From the NCBI GenBank assembly GCA_045660325.1, contig JAZRDO010000021.1:1-39086 (forward strand): a stretch of 39,086 nucleotides of DNA, written 5' to 3'. The number at the start of each line of letters is the position of its first letter. Position 1 is the stretch's first letter. The DNA comes from SVTX01 sp045660325 (GTDB taxonomy: Bacteria; Bacillota; Clostridia; Oscillospirales; CAG-272). Below, in pieces: positions 7,201 through 15,003 of the stretch. The notes below the pieces were generated by a model that saw only the letters and a list, made by a program, of their open reading frames with translations, searched no databases and had not been told where the DNA came from. Made by a program: the position numbers and the translations under genes.

Positions 7201-7726
7201 TAAACGCGCCCGAAAGCCCGTCATCACTATAAAGGAGCTTGTGATCTTCGCAATGCTCGGCGCGATAATGTTCGGCTCAAAAAAGGTGATGGAGGGCTTA
7301 CCGAACATTCATCTTGTCGGAATGCTGACGATCGCATACACGGCGGTTTACAGATTCAAGGCGCTTATCCCTATCTATCTTTACGTATTTCTCGACGGGC
7401 TGTTTCTCGGCTTTGGCATCTGGTGGGTGCCGTATTTGTACATCTGGACGATTCTCTGGGCTATAACTATGCTGATTCCCAAAAGAACTCCAAGATGGCT
7501 CAAATGTATAATATTCCCCATCCTGTGCTCATTGCACGGACTGTTTTTCGGCACTCTTTTCGCACCCGCATGGGCTCTGGCGCAGGGCTTGAATTTCAAC
7601 GAAATGCTCGCCTGGATATCCGCAGGATTTGTATTTGACATAATTCACGCAATAGGCAATCTCGCAGTAGGATTTCTGGCGCTGCCACTCATTGAATTAC
7701 TTGTAAAGTTAAATAAAAAGATCTAA
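7178..7726 (+). CDS. ECF transporter S component, probably for a corrinoid
   Basis: The 182-aa hydrophobic protein has about six membrane segments. It has a basic N-terminus and the AMLGAIMFGSKKVMEGLPNIHLVGM segment typical of ECF substrate-binding (S) components in Clostridia, where the Ala-rich helix 1 docks the shared EcfT. No EcfA or EcfT gene is present, so it would rely on a shared group II energising module elsewhere. The start at 7178 lies inside the end of the lipoprotein gene and is preceded by GGAG, which indicates translational coupling. Corrinoid specificity follows from the riboswitch, not from visible residues. Confidence 0.82.
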   Translation: MSSSVQSNKRARKPVITIKELVIFAMLGAIMFGSKKVMEGLPNIHLVGMLTIAYTAVYRFKALIPIYLYVFLDGLFLGFGIWWVPYLYIWTILWAITMLIPKRTPRWLKCIIFPILCSLHGLFFGTLFAPAWALAQGLNFNEMLAWISAGFVFDIIHAIGNLAVGFLALPLIELLVKLNKKI

Positions 7727-7727
7727 A

Positions 7728-7755
7728 TAAATCGGGCGACAAACTCGCCCGATTT
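7728..7755 (+). terminator. Terminator of the B12 uptake operon
   Basis: ATCGGGCGA/TCGCCCGAT stem with a CAAAC loop, followed by TTTCATTTT. Confidence 0.8.
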
Positions 7756-7782
7756 CATTTTAAAATATTTTTGTTTTCCCTC

Positions 7783-7811
7783 TTGCAATTTTATTTCGTT
7801 TGTGATACAAT
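7783..7811 (+). promoter_or_regulatory. tRNA-Ser promoter
   Basis: TTGCAA (7783-7788) and TACAAT (7806-7811) with a 17-bp spacer, 24 bp before the tRNA. Confidence 0.75.
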
Positions 7812-7835
7812 AATAAGGTCGTAAGACGGATATAC

Positions 7836-7926
7836 GGAGAAGTACTCAAGAGGTCGAAGAGGCGTGACTCGAAATCTCGTAGGGCGTGGAAGCGTCGCGT
7901 GGGTTCAAATCCCACCTTCTCCGCCA
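7836..7926 (+). tRNA. tRNA-Ser (CGA)
   Basis: This class II tRNA of 91 nt has an encoded CCA. The acceptor GGAGAAG pairs with CTTCTCC, the anticodon loop CTCGAAA gives CGA, there is a long variable arm, and the T-arm is GTGGG/TTCAAAT/CCCAC. The anticodon stem CGTGA/TCTCG contains one T:T mismatch at its middle pair. Confidence 0.93.
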
Positions 7927-7927
7927 T

Positions 7928-7964
7928 AAAAAACAGAGGTAGCATCAGCTGCCTCTGTTTTTTA
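7928..7964 (+). terminator. tRNA-Ser terminator
   Basis: ACAGAGGTAGC/GCTGCCTCTGT stem with an ATCA loop and a T6 tract begins a few bases after the tRNA CCA. Confidence 0.85.
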
Positions 7965-7974
7965 TCGTGAAACT

Positions 7975-8468
7975 GTGTATGCCGAACCCATGCGAGCCGA
8001 AGGCGAGAGACGTTTTGCGGTTTGATTACTTTGTTTTAAAATACACTTTGCCGCAAAACTAGGTTCTAAATCCCACCTTCTCCGCCAAAAACAAAAAGGG
8101 GGCATCTGCCCTCTTTTTGTTTTTGCTGATAATCGTTGTATGCAGAGCCCCGACAAAGCCGCTCGCGGCTTGTCTATATTTGCGCTTCGAGATCTTTACT
8201 TTTAAATTTTATTTTGGCGCAAATTTGGGTTCAACTCCCACCGTACGTGTATGCCGAACCCACGCGAGCAAATTTGCAAAGCAAATTGCGAGAGACGTTT
8301 TGCGGTTTGATTACTTTGTTTTAAAATACACTTTGCCGCAAAACCGCGCAGCAGGATGTCGGCGTTAGACATCCTCGCGCGAGGGAGAATGCACGCATTC
8401 TCATCATTCGCCGCATTTGATGTCAACGGAAGTTGACGCGGCAAATATAGGTTCTAAATCCCACCGTA
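7975..8468. repeat. Three repeat units ending in tRNA-Ser T-arm copies
   Basis: Three related units fill this gene-free stretch. Each starts TGTATGC(C/A)GA(A/G)CC (about 7976, 8136, 8247) and ends with a copy of the tRNA T-arm: 8062-8086 (through to CCGCCA), 8226-8245 and 8449-8468. Units 1 and 3 share about 60 bp almost exactly, from GAGAGACGTTTTGCGG to GCCGCAAAA, which forms a long hairpin. The first T-arm copy carries an extra T in the loop, reaches the CCA, and is followed by its own terminator (8087-8127). Inner segments swap between units. The copies lack the other tRNA arms, so they are not functional tRNAs. Confidence 0.8.
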
Positions 8469-8474
8469 CTTATC

Positions 8475-8503
8475 TTGACAAAAAGAAAAATATATGATAT
8501 AAT
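8475..8503 (+). promoter_or_regulatory. Promoter of the leader-MATE unit
   Basis: TTGACA (8475-8480) and TATAAT (8498-8503), both consensus with 17-bp spacing, begin six bases after the last T-arm repeat. Confidence 0.85.
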
Positions 8504-8509
8504 GCTTTC

Positions 8510-8645
8510 AAGTAAATAGTGACTCTAGCAATTGCCTTGGCAATTGGGAATCTTACCGCAAACCTGACAGACTTGCGGTAACTTCCGGCACAATGCACTT
8601 TGGGTCGCAGACTCGTCAACTGACGGGATAATTGTCATTTGGGCG
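8510..8645 (+). ncRNA. Structured 5' leader, candidate riboswitch of unassigned class
   Basis: The RNA from about 8510 has a possible closing stem (AGTGAC near 8518 with GTCATT near 8634) enclosing CAATTGCC/GGCAATTG (8529-8546) and TTACCGCAA/TTGCGGTAA (8554-8581). A further arm follows with CGTCA/TGACG (8614-8625). TCGCAGA at 8605-8611 is perfectly complementary to TCTGCGA at 8649-8655, inside the terminator, so the two pairings exclude each other. That is the layout of a transcriptional riboswitch. I compared it by memory with TPP, SAM, lysine, guanidine, purine, ZTP and Mn leaders and did not find a convincing match. Confidence 0.65.
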
Positions 8646-8685
8646 GCATCTGCGATTTTTTTGTGCAGATGCTTTTTCTTTTGTC
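8646..8685 (+). terminator. Leader terminator before the MATE gene
   Basis: GCATCTGC (8646-8653) pairs with GCAGATGC (8665-8672), followed by TTTTTCTTTT, 34 bp before the MATE start codon. Confidence 0.85.
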
Positions 8686-8718
8686 CTTTTTGCTAATTTA
8701 CAAAGGGGGGAAATCATT

Positions 8719-10044
8719 ATGTTTTCCAAAATCAAACTGTCACTCAGCAAAATTAATTACAAGCTCTTCGCGGCACTTCTCGTGCTCGGACTCGCACCGA
8801 CAATCTACACCACCGTGCGCGTATTCTTTCTCGGTCAGCTGCCCGGGGAGTATTCCTTCTCGATTGCAGGTCAGCTCTCGTGGGTAAATCTACTTTACGA
8901 GATCATCAGTGAAGCAATCATCTTGCCGCTGTTTTATTTTATAGGCAAGGTCAAGGACGATAAAAAAGAGTTTTCAAACCGCGTTCGCACAGGTATGCTT
9001 ATTTCTCTTGGCGTGTATGCCGTTCTTTCTACCGTGATTTTGATTTTTGCAGAGCCGTTGCTCAAGCTAATGGTTACCGATACAAGTATCATTAACGCCT
9101 CCGCATCCTACATACGTATCGAAAGCATTGCAAACATTTTCTCGATCCTCACGCAGTTCGCGCTGGTTGCACTTGTTACAGTAAATAAGAGTAAATATCT
9201 TTACGCTCTCACAGGAGCAAAGCTTGTACTTTGCCTTGTGTCCGACACCTTCCTTGTGTCTTCCCTGCCCGTGTCGGCAAATCTTGGCGTAAACGGAATC
9301 GGATATTCCAATATTATCGTCAATGCACTTCTTCTCGTTGTGTCGGTTGTACTTCTTGCAAAAGAAGAAATCGTCATCTTTGCAAAAGCGAAGCTCAACT
9401 TTGCATGGGCAAAGGAATTTGTCAAGGTCGGCGGTATCTCGGGTGTTGAATCACTTGTGCGCAATGTTGCCTATATGCTAATGATCGAACGAATGGTCAA
9501 CTTTGTCGGCGAGCAAGGCACGTATTGGGTTGCAAACAACTTCATTTGGGGCTGGTTGCTTCTTCCTGTACTTCAGCTCGGCGAGCTAATTAAGCAAGAG
9601 GTGGCTGCGGATAAAGATAACGTCCGCCGAAACTCTCTCGGCTATTTTGGAATAACCGCAATCATATCCGCTTTATGGTTTATCTCGATCCCCGTATGGA
9701 AGCCATTTATGACACACGTGCTTAACTTTACCGACGTGGACAAGCTGTTTGAGCTTGTAATGCTTCTCGTCGGCTTTTACGTACTGTATGCTATTCAAAA
9801 CGTATTCGATTCCACGTTCTACGGACTCGGCAAAACAAACTATATGCTATTTGAATCCGTAGTAACAAACTCCATTTACTACGGCATAGCGTTTATACTT
9901 TACGTAACAAACGTATGGACTCCAACGCTTACGGGCATTGCCCTGCTGTTCGGCATCGGAAATGCCTTTGACAGTATTGTGTCGCTTGTGGCTTATGCGT
10001 TTTTGATCAAAAAGGAGAGAATAAACATTTTAGAGGTTGAATGA
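8719..10044 (+). CDS. MATE-family efflux transporter
   Basis: The 441-aa membrane protein has about 12 hydrophobic helices and the organisation of MATE (multi-antimicrobial extrusion) exporters: two six-helix halves, with PLFYFIGKVKDDKKEFSNRVRTG after the second helix and ASAxYxRIxS (ASASYIRIES) before helix 5. MATE pumps export cationic compounds using a Na+ or H+ gradient. The ATG at 8719 is chosen because AAGGGGGG lies nine bases upstream; the earlier in-frame ATG at 8632 lies within the leader. Control by the leader suggests that the pump answers a specific ligand, possibly its substrate. Confidence 0.85.
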   Translation: MFSKIKLSLSKINYKLFAALLVLGLAPTIYTTVRVFFLGQLPGEYSFSIAGQLSWVNLLYEIISEAIILPLFYFIGKVKDDKKEFSNRVRTGMLISLGVYAVLSTVILIFAEPLLKLMVTDTSIINASASYIRIESIANIFSILTQFALVALVTVNKSKYLYALTGAKLVLCLVSDTFLVSSLPVSANLGVNGIGYSNIIVNALLLVVSVVLLAKEEIVIFAKAKLNFAWAKEFVKVGGISGVESLVRNVAYMLMIERMVNFVGEQGTYWVANNFIWGWLLLPVLQLGELIKQEVAADKDNVRRNSLGYFGITAIISALWFISIPVWKPFMTHVLNFTDVDKLFELVMLLVGFYVLYAIQNVFDSTFYGLGKTNYMLFESVVTNSIYYGIAFILYVTNVWTPTLTGIALLFGIGNAFDSIVSLVAYAFLIKKERINILEVE

Positions 10045-10116
10045 GTTTTATATTAAATTTAAGAGCCAAGATCTTATGATACAATTAAACAAAACATTCC
10101 ACGAAAGGATATACTT

Positions 10117-10686
10117 ATGGGATATTTGAACTATGAATTTTTAGAAGAGTTTAAATCTCTCGACAATTTGTGCAGAGATATATACGGCGAATCAGCCGAC
10201 AAAAAGCTCGGTGTAACATTATACCTTGAAGATATGGACAAAAAAGCATACCAAGGATACGTAAAGGTTTCAAGATGGACAGCCGACTATAATCAATTAA
10301 AAGCCGCGAGAAATTTGCGTAATGAATTATCTCATTCTCGCAATTCATTTCCAAACGATATTTGTTCTCAAGACGATATTGATTTTATTCGTTCCTTTAA
10401 AGAAAGAATTTTAAACGGAACAGACCCGATAACGTTATTAAGAAAAGAGCTTGATAGAAGTCTACGCGAAAAGCAAGAACTAAAAAAGACAATCAAACAA
10501 GCCCCACCAACCCCGAAAGCTTCAACGAATCCGCAAATCAAAGGCAATACAAATTTTGAAGCTGCGAACACATCCAACAAATCAAATAAAAATATAGCTA
10601 TACCGTTCATAATTATAGGCGGCATATTAACAGCGGCTTTCCTCGCTTTTCTATATTTTGTATTTTTATATCTCATATCTTATTAA
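10117..10686 (+). CDS. HEPN-like small membrane protein, function unknown
   Basis: Of the 189 residues, the N-terminal 115 look helical and soluble and include LKAARNLRNELSHSRNS (about 60-76). The RNELSH stretch matches the R-x4-H signature of HEPN domains, many of which are RNases in defence and toxin systems. Residues 115-155 are a charged, Pro/Asn-rich linker, and one or two membrane helices (about 160-187) close the protein. An AAAGGATATACTT site precedes the ATG, and an extended -10 (TGATACAAT, 10076-10084) may drive it. Alternative: an uncharacterised Clostridia family with no nuclease activity. Confidence 0.65.
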   Translation: MGYLNYEFLEEFKSLDNLCRDIYGESADKKLGVTLYLEDMDKKAYQGYVKVSRWTADYNQLKAARNLRNELSHSRNSFPNDICSQDDIDFIRSFKERILNGTDPITLLRKELDRSLREKQELKKTIKQAPPTPKASTNPQIKGNTNFEAANTSNKSNKNIAIPFIIIGGILTAAFLAFLYFVFLYLISY

Positions 10687-10705
10687 TTATGCTTTATATG
10701 TCATA

Positions 10706-10729
10706 AGGGCTACACCGTAGCCCTTTTTT
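10706..10729 (+). terminator. Terminator after the HEPN-like gene
   Basis: GGGCTAC (10707-10713) pairs with GTAGCCC (10717-10723), followed by T6. Confidence 0.85.
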
Positions 10730-10811
10730 CTTTTTCTTTTTCTCTCTCCGCTCTTGAAATATTTCTTACTTTATGATAAACTTATATTATAAACGAAAAA
10801 AGAGGCTTATT

Positions 10812-12278
10812 ATGAAATCTTTAAAACTTCTCTCAATCATTCTCATTTTTGTATTACTCATCCCAACCCTTGCGGCGTGCAACAAACCGCAGCCCGAGGG
10901 TCCGACACCCGACCCCGAGCCGCCCGTGATAGAATATGAATACGAAAGCAAATTCGTAAGCTTCACGGCGCAAACAACCGACACCATCGACTCTCAGGAA
11001 ATCAATAAAAACTACACGGTAGCGGGACGCTTCACCTTCCGAGGCGGATATCTTGAGCAGGTGAATGCAATGCTTCAGGTTATGGGCGACGTAAGATTTG
11101 CGCTTTACCGCTGGAAAACCGACTATGCAACCTCGGTTTCGGGCGAGCCCATCAAGGAAAAAATCTACACCGTAGAGGATCTTGAGCTCTACGAGGAGGC
11201 TCTTCTCTACAATATGGAGCTAAAATTTGAGGCGGAAGAGGTTGGCGAGGGCAATTACCTTTACGTCATATCCTCCATCGACGGCTCGAAGAACAATCCC
11301 AAGGTCTACACAGGAAAGGCTTGGACAACGAAAACGCTTCCCGAGGAATATGGAGCATACAAGCTCTCGACCTACGTAAACGGCGAATATGCGCCTAACG
11401 TAGCGGTGCTTTCAAGCTTCGTTTTCGCCGAAAAGCACGAAAAGGCGGAAACATCCGAGCTTCCCTTCCCGACGGGCAAGGATGCCGAGGGCACAGCAAA
11501 GGTCATTCTCATCGGCGGTCAGTCGAACGCCGAGGGTGTTTCCCACGTAAGCGCGCTCCCCACCCGCTTCGGTCAGGAGCAGTACGAGGAATATCTTGAA
11601 GGCTACTCCAACGTAAAGATCATGTATGACAACGTATGGGGCGAGACTGCATCCGACGGCTTTGTAACCGCCAAGGCAGGACAGGGCACGACGGCGGAGC
11701 ACTTCGGTCCCGAGCTTGGAATCGCGGAATATCTTGCAGAAAATTTCCCGAACGAAAAATTCTATATAATCAAATACTCAAAGGGCGGCTCAATCATGGA
11801 CACGGAATGGTACAGCGCAAAGAATTCCCGTCCGCTCGCTCTACTCAATGGCTTCTGCGCCTTCGTCGACAAGGGACTTGAGCTTATAAAGGCGGAGGGA
11901 CTCGAGCCTAAGATCATAGGATTTGTATGGAATCAGGGCGAGAGCGATGCTCTTCCCCACTCCCGCGCGTCAAGATATTACGACAACACCGTAGGTATGG
12001 TCGAATACGTTCGCGAATATTTCAAGGATCACGCATCCGCGCGCGGTATCGCGTTTATCGATGCGGCAATTCTCGGCGGCGTATGGAGCGCATACAGACA
12101 TATCAACATCCAAAAGGAAGCCTTCTCCAAGACGAGCGCGATCAATTTCTATATTGAAACCTACAATTACGACATCAAGCCGCTTGAGGATAATAACGAC
12201 ATCGCTCACTACGGAGCGAAGGGTATGATCCTTCTCGGCCACCTTTACGGCGAGCAGCTCGGAAAAATGATTTCGTAA
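10812..12278 (+). CDS. SASA-domain carbohydrate O-acetylesterase lipoprotein 1
   Basis: The 488-aa surface lipoprotein has lipobox LAAC (Cys23), a Pro-rich spacer, an N-terminal beta-rich domain (about 40-215) and a C-terminal SASA/CE6 esterase domain (about 225-485). The SGNH-like catalytic set is visible: GGQSNAEG with nucleophile Ser238, WNQGESD (373-379) and DIAHYGAKG with Asp463/His466. Such enzymes remove acetyl groups from xylan, sialic acids or other glycans; the substrate cannot be decided. The ATG at 10812, with AGAGG seven bases upstream, starts the signal peptide; the earlier in-frame ATG at 10773 is rejected. It is paired with a paralogue directly downstream. Confidence 0.85.
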   Translation: MKSLKLLSIILIFVLLIPTLAACNKPQPEGPTPDPEPPVIEYEYESKFVSFTAQTTDTIDSQEINKNYTVAGRFTFRGGYLEQVNAMLQVMGDVRFALYRWKTDYATSVSGEPIKEKIYTVEDLELYEEALLYNMELKFEAEEVGEGNYLYVISSIDGSKNNPKVYTGKAWTTKTLPEEYGAYKLSTYVNGEYAPNVAVLSSFVFAEKHEKAETSELPFPTGKDAEGTAKVILIGGQSNAEGVSHVSALPTRFGQEQYEEYLEGYSNVKIMYDNVWGETASDGFVTAKAGQGTTAEHFGPELGIAEYLAENFPNEKFYIIKYSKGGSIMDTEWYSAKNSRPLALLNGFCAFVDKGLELIKAEGLEPKIIGFVWNQGESDALPHSRASRYYDNTVGMVEYVREYFKDHASARGIAFIDAAILGGVWSAYRHINIQKEAFSKTSAINFYIETYNYDIKPLEDNNDIAHYGAKGMILLGHLYGEQLGKMIS

Positions 12279-12293
12279 ATATCAAAATAGCTA

Positions 12294-12322
12294 TTGAAAC
12301 ATTTTATATTTTGTGTTAGAAT
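12294..12322 (+). promoter_or_regulatory. Promoter of the second SASA gene
   Basis: TTGAAA (12294-12299) and TAGAAT (12317-12322) with 17-bp spacing lie between the two paralogues, so the second copy can be expressed independently. Confidence 0.65.
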
Positions 12323-12356
12323 ATATAAGTAAAATATCCTATGAAAGAGGCTAAAA

Positions 12357-13835
12357 ATGAAATTTTTAAAGCTTATCGCAATCATTCTTTGTATTTCGAT
12401 GCTTACAGTAGCATTTGTCGGCTGTAACGGAGGCAACACTCCCGAGACTCCCACAGAACCCGAAAATCCCCCTATTGACGACGTTCCCCCTGCGGAAGAG
12501 CCTTATTTTGAAAGAAAGTTCGTTTCCTTCTCTTCCTATATGAACGATCGCCTTCAGGTAAAGGAAATTACCGAGCACTATCATATGGCGGCAAGATTTA
12601 CCATCAAGGAAGGCTTTGCCGAGAGAATCTCCGTATTCGGAACCATCGGCGATCTCACGCTTTCCATTTACAAGTGGACAAAGGACTACGACACAACTGT
12701 CGCAGGCACACCCTTGAAGCAGAAGGTTTACACCTACGCGGACCTCGCTCACTTTGAGCCCGGCGGCGGCGCTTGCAATTTCGAGCTTGAATTTGACGGC
12801 GAAGAAATCGGCCCCGGCAACTACCTCTACGTTCTTTCCCACGTTGAAGGCTCTACAAAGAGAGCTTCGGTTTACACAAATATGGGCTGGACGTCCAAGA
12901 CTCTCCCCGACGACTACGATTCCTACAAGATCAACACTTACGTAAACGGCTCATATAATGCAAACGAGGTTGTATACGCTAACGTTGTATTGCACACTCC
13001 CGCGAAAAAGGTAAATGAGCCCATTCTCGATTTGAAGAAGGACGAGGGCGCGGTTAAGGTTATCCTTCTCGGCGGTCAGTCCAACGCTGTTGGTGTTTCT
13101 CTTATCAGCGAGCTTCAGAAGAACGTATCTCCCGAAAAGTACGCGGAATATACAAGCGGTTACTCCAACGTACAAATCATGTACAACAACTGCAGCGGCA
13201 ATTACAGCCCGAATTTTGTTAACGTAAAGCTCGGCCAGGGCGTTGACCCCAACTACTTCGGCCCCGAGCTCGGTATCGCGGAATATCTCTCCGAGAACTT
13301 CCCGAACGAAAAATTCTACATCATCAAGTACGCTATGGGCGGCTCGATCCTTGAAACTCAGTGGTTCAATGCAAAAGCAAACTCTCCTCTCGATCTTCTC
13401 TTGGGTCTTGAAGCCTTTGCAAAGCAGGGTATCCAGAACCTCAAGAATCAGGGTCTTGATCCCAAGATCATCGGCTTTGTATGGAATCAGGGTGAGAGCG
13501 ATGCAATACACCTCAATCAGGCTCACAGATACTATGCAAATCAGGAAGGCCTTGTAAACTACGTTCGCTACGTATTTGAAGCTGACGCGTCCGTTAACGG
13601 TATCGCATTCTTCGATGCAGGCATCGTAGGTAACCTCTGGCCCGCATACTCTTACGTAAATATTCAGAAGCATCAGTATTCTCTTACATCCTCCCTCAAT
13701 TTCTACATTGAAACAACGGATTACCCCGAGATCAACACACTCAAGGAAAATGCCGATATGGCGCATTACGACAGCCTTGCTATGATAAAGCTCGGTCAGC
13801 TCTACGGCGCTGAGATCGCAAAAATACTTAAATAA
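12357..13835 (+). CDS. SASA-domain carbohydrate O-acetylesterase lipoprotein 2
   Basis: This 492-aa paralogue of the preceding gene aligns over its whole length. It has lipobox FVGC (Cys23), a Pro/Glu spacer, the same beta-rich N-terminal domain and a SASA domain with GGQSNAVG (Ser242), WNQGESD (376-382) and DMAHYDS (His470). Long stretches are shared exactly, such as FGPELGIAEYL and NFPNEKFYIIKY, while the N-terminal domains differ more. This points to an old tandem duplication with divergence in the accessory, probably glycan-binding, part. The catalytic residues are intact in both. Confidence 0.85.
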   Translation: MKFLKLIAIILCISMLTVAFVGCNGGNTPETPTEPENPPIDDVPPAEEPYFERKFVSFSSYMNDRLQVKEITEHYHMAARFTIKEGFAERISVFGTIGDLTLSIYKWTKDYDTTVAGTPLKQKVYTYADLAHFEPGGGACNFELEFDGEEIGPGNYLYVLSHVEGSTKRASVYTNMGWTSKTLPDDYDSYKINTYVNGSYNANEVVYANVVLHTPAKKVNEPILDLKKDEGAVKVILLGGQSNAVGVSLISELQKNVSPEKYAEYTSGYSNVQIMYNNCSGNYSPNFVNVKLGQGVDPNYFGPELGIAEYLSENFPNEKFYIIKYAMGGSILETQWFNAKANSPLDLLLGLEAFAKQGIQNLKNQGLDPKIIGFVWNQGESDAIHLNQAHRYYANQEGLVNYVRYVFEADASVNGIAFFDAGIVGNLWPAYSYVNIQKHQYSLTSSLNFYIETTDYPEINTLKENADMAHYDSLAMIKLGQLYGAEIAKILK

Positions 13836-13841
13836 AGTTAA

Positions 13842-13865
13842 AAGGGCTCGCACGAGCCCTTTTTT
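13842..13865 (+). terminator. Terminator after the SASA pair
   Basis: AAGGGCTCG/CGAGCCCTT-type stem with a CA(C) loop, followed by T6, begins seven bases after the stop. Confidence 0.88.
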
Positions 13866-13895
13866 ATTTTATATATCGCCGCATAAAAAATCGGC

Positions 13896-13924
13896 TTGAT
13901 TTTCCCAGAAAAACATTGTATAAT
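13896..13924 (+). promoter_or_regulatory. Promoter of the Crp/Fnr-family gene
   Basis: TTGATT (13896-13901) and TATAAT (13919-13924), 17 bp apart. Confidence 0.75.
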
Positions 13925-13958
13925 ATATTATAAGATAAACGAAAGGAGCCATCACGGT

Positions 13959-14618
13959 ATGGGAATACAGGAATTCTTCCCTATATGGAATAAGCTAAGT
14001 GAAAACGAGCAGGCGCGCATACTATCCTCCGTATCATTCGAACGTGCTCCTGCGGGCACGGTAATACATCGCGGACACCTCGATTGCACGGGCGTGCTTC
14101 TTATAAAAAGCGGACAGCTCCGCGCTTATATTCTCTCAAGCGAGGGACGTCAGGTCTCGGTATACCGACTCTTCGACCACGATATGTGCCTTCTCACCGC
14201 ATCGTGTATGATGAGCTCCATTCAGTTTGAAATTATGATAGAAGCGGAAAAGGACACCGAAATGTGGGTCATTCCCACAAGCGTATATAAATCCATTATG
14301 CTCGAATCCGCCCCCCTTGCAAACTATACGAGCGAGGTTATGGCAACAAGATTCTCGGACGCTATGTGGCTTATTGAACAAATCCTGTGGAACAGCATGG
14401 ACAAGCGCCTGGCAAAATTTCTCGTTGAGGAATCCTCGATCGAGGACTCCGACTCTCTCGACATAACTCACGAGGCCATTGCAAATCATATCGGCACGCA
14501 CAGAGAGGTCGTAACGCGAATGCTCAGATATTTCCAAAACGAGGGCATAGTAAAATTATCGCGCGGCACAATAAACATAACCGATCTAAAAAAATTAATA
14601 CGTCTCAGTAACAAATAA
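13959..14618 (+). CDS. Crp/Fnr-family transcriptional regulator
   Basis: The 219-aa protein has an N-terminal cyclic-nucleotide-binding-like beta-barrel (about 1-120, with the Gly-rich SGQLRAYILSSEGRQVSVYRL turn) and a C-terminal winged helix (about 150-215) with recognition region THEAIANHIGTHREVVTRMLRYF. There is no N-terminal Cys cluster, so it is not a classical oxygen-sensing Fnr; the ligand is unknown. The ATG at 13959 has AAAGGAG about ten bases upstream. The gene is monocistronic and convergent with the rhodanese/thioredoxin genes. Its closest relatives by architecture are the Clostridia regulators of redox and anaerobic genes. Confidence 0.85.
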   Translation: MGIQEFFPIWNKLSENEQARILSSVSFERAPAGTVIHRGHLDCTGVLLIKSGQLRAYILSSEGRQVSVYRLFDHDMCLLTASCMMSSIQFEIMIEAEKDTEMWVIPTSVYKSIMLESAPLANYTSEVMATRFSDAMWLIEQILWNSMDKRLAKFLVEESSIEDSDSLDITHEAIANHIGTHREVVTRMLRYFQNEGIVKLSRGTINITDLKKLIRLSNK

Positions 14619-14640
14619 AAAGAGCCTCACGGCTCTTTTT
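14617..14640. terminator. Bidirectional terminator between Crp and rhodanese genes
   Basis: AAAAAGAGCC/GGCTCTTTTT stem with a TCAC loop and A/T tracts on both sides serves both convergent units. Confidence 0.85.
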
Positions 14641-14681
14641 ATTTGTTATTTCAAAAAACGCTTTCTTCCGTCCTTGACGTC

Positions 14682-15002
14682 TCACGTCTCCAAAAGTCCC
14701 TTATAGGAAAGAATGCCTCCGATATTCACGGCATTTTTATAGCCGAGCCTTTTTAGGTCGTACGCCGCTCTATGACTTCTCGACCCCGAACGGCAATAAA
14801 CGAATATTTCGGTATTCTTGTCCCTTACGGTATCGGTTATCCGTCCGATCATATCCACAGGAATATTCACGCTTCCCGCAATGTGTCCCGATGCATATTC
14901 CGCGGGCGTACGAACGTCAAGGAGAATCCCTCCCAACGAGTCCTTGTACCTTCTTACACCCTCGTTAATATCCGCCTTGTCGAACAGACCGAAAATACCC
15001 AT
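14682..15002 (-). CDS. Rhodanese-domain protein
   Basis: The 106-aa single-domain rhodanese has LLDVRTPAEYASGHIAGSVNIP (the CH2A-type signature) and the active-site loop CRSGSRS with Cys70, which carries the persulfide. Such proteins move sulfane sulfur or act in thiol redox. It starts one base after the thioredoxin stop and has GAGGAA upstream, so the two are co-translated. The pair suggests a small thiol-repair or sulfur-transfer module. Confidence 0.92.
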   Translation of the reverse strand: MGIFGLFDKADINEGVRRYKDSLGGILLDVRTPAEYASGHIAGSVNIPVDMIGRITDTVRDKNTEIFVYCRSGSRSHRAAYDLKRLGYKNAVNIGGILSYKGLLET

Positions 15003-15003
15003 T

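Noticed and set aside
8062..8086. A second tRNA-Ser gene
   Set aside because: Only the T-arm and acceptor 3' strand are present, with an extra base in the T-loop; D and anticodon arms are missing.
8510..8645. T-box leader or ZTP riboswitch before the MATE gene
   Set aside because: No T-box AGGGTGGNACCGCG sequence; a GGGTCG...GGGCGG resemblance to ZTP is too loose, and the rest of that consensus is missing.
12951..13853. 300-codon minus-strand frame opposite the second SASA gene
   Set aside because: The plus strand carries signal peptide, catalytic motifs and a paralogue; the minus frame has none of these.
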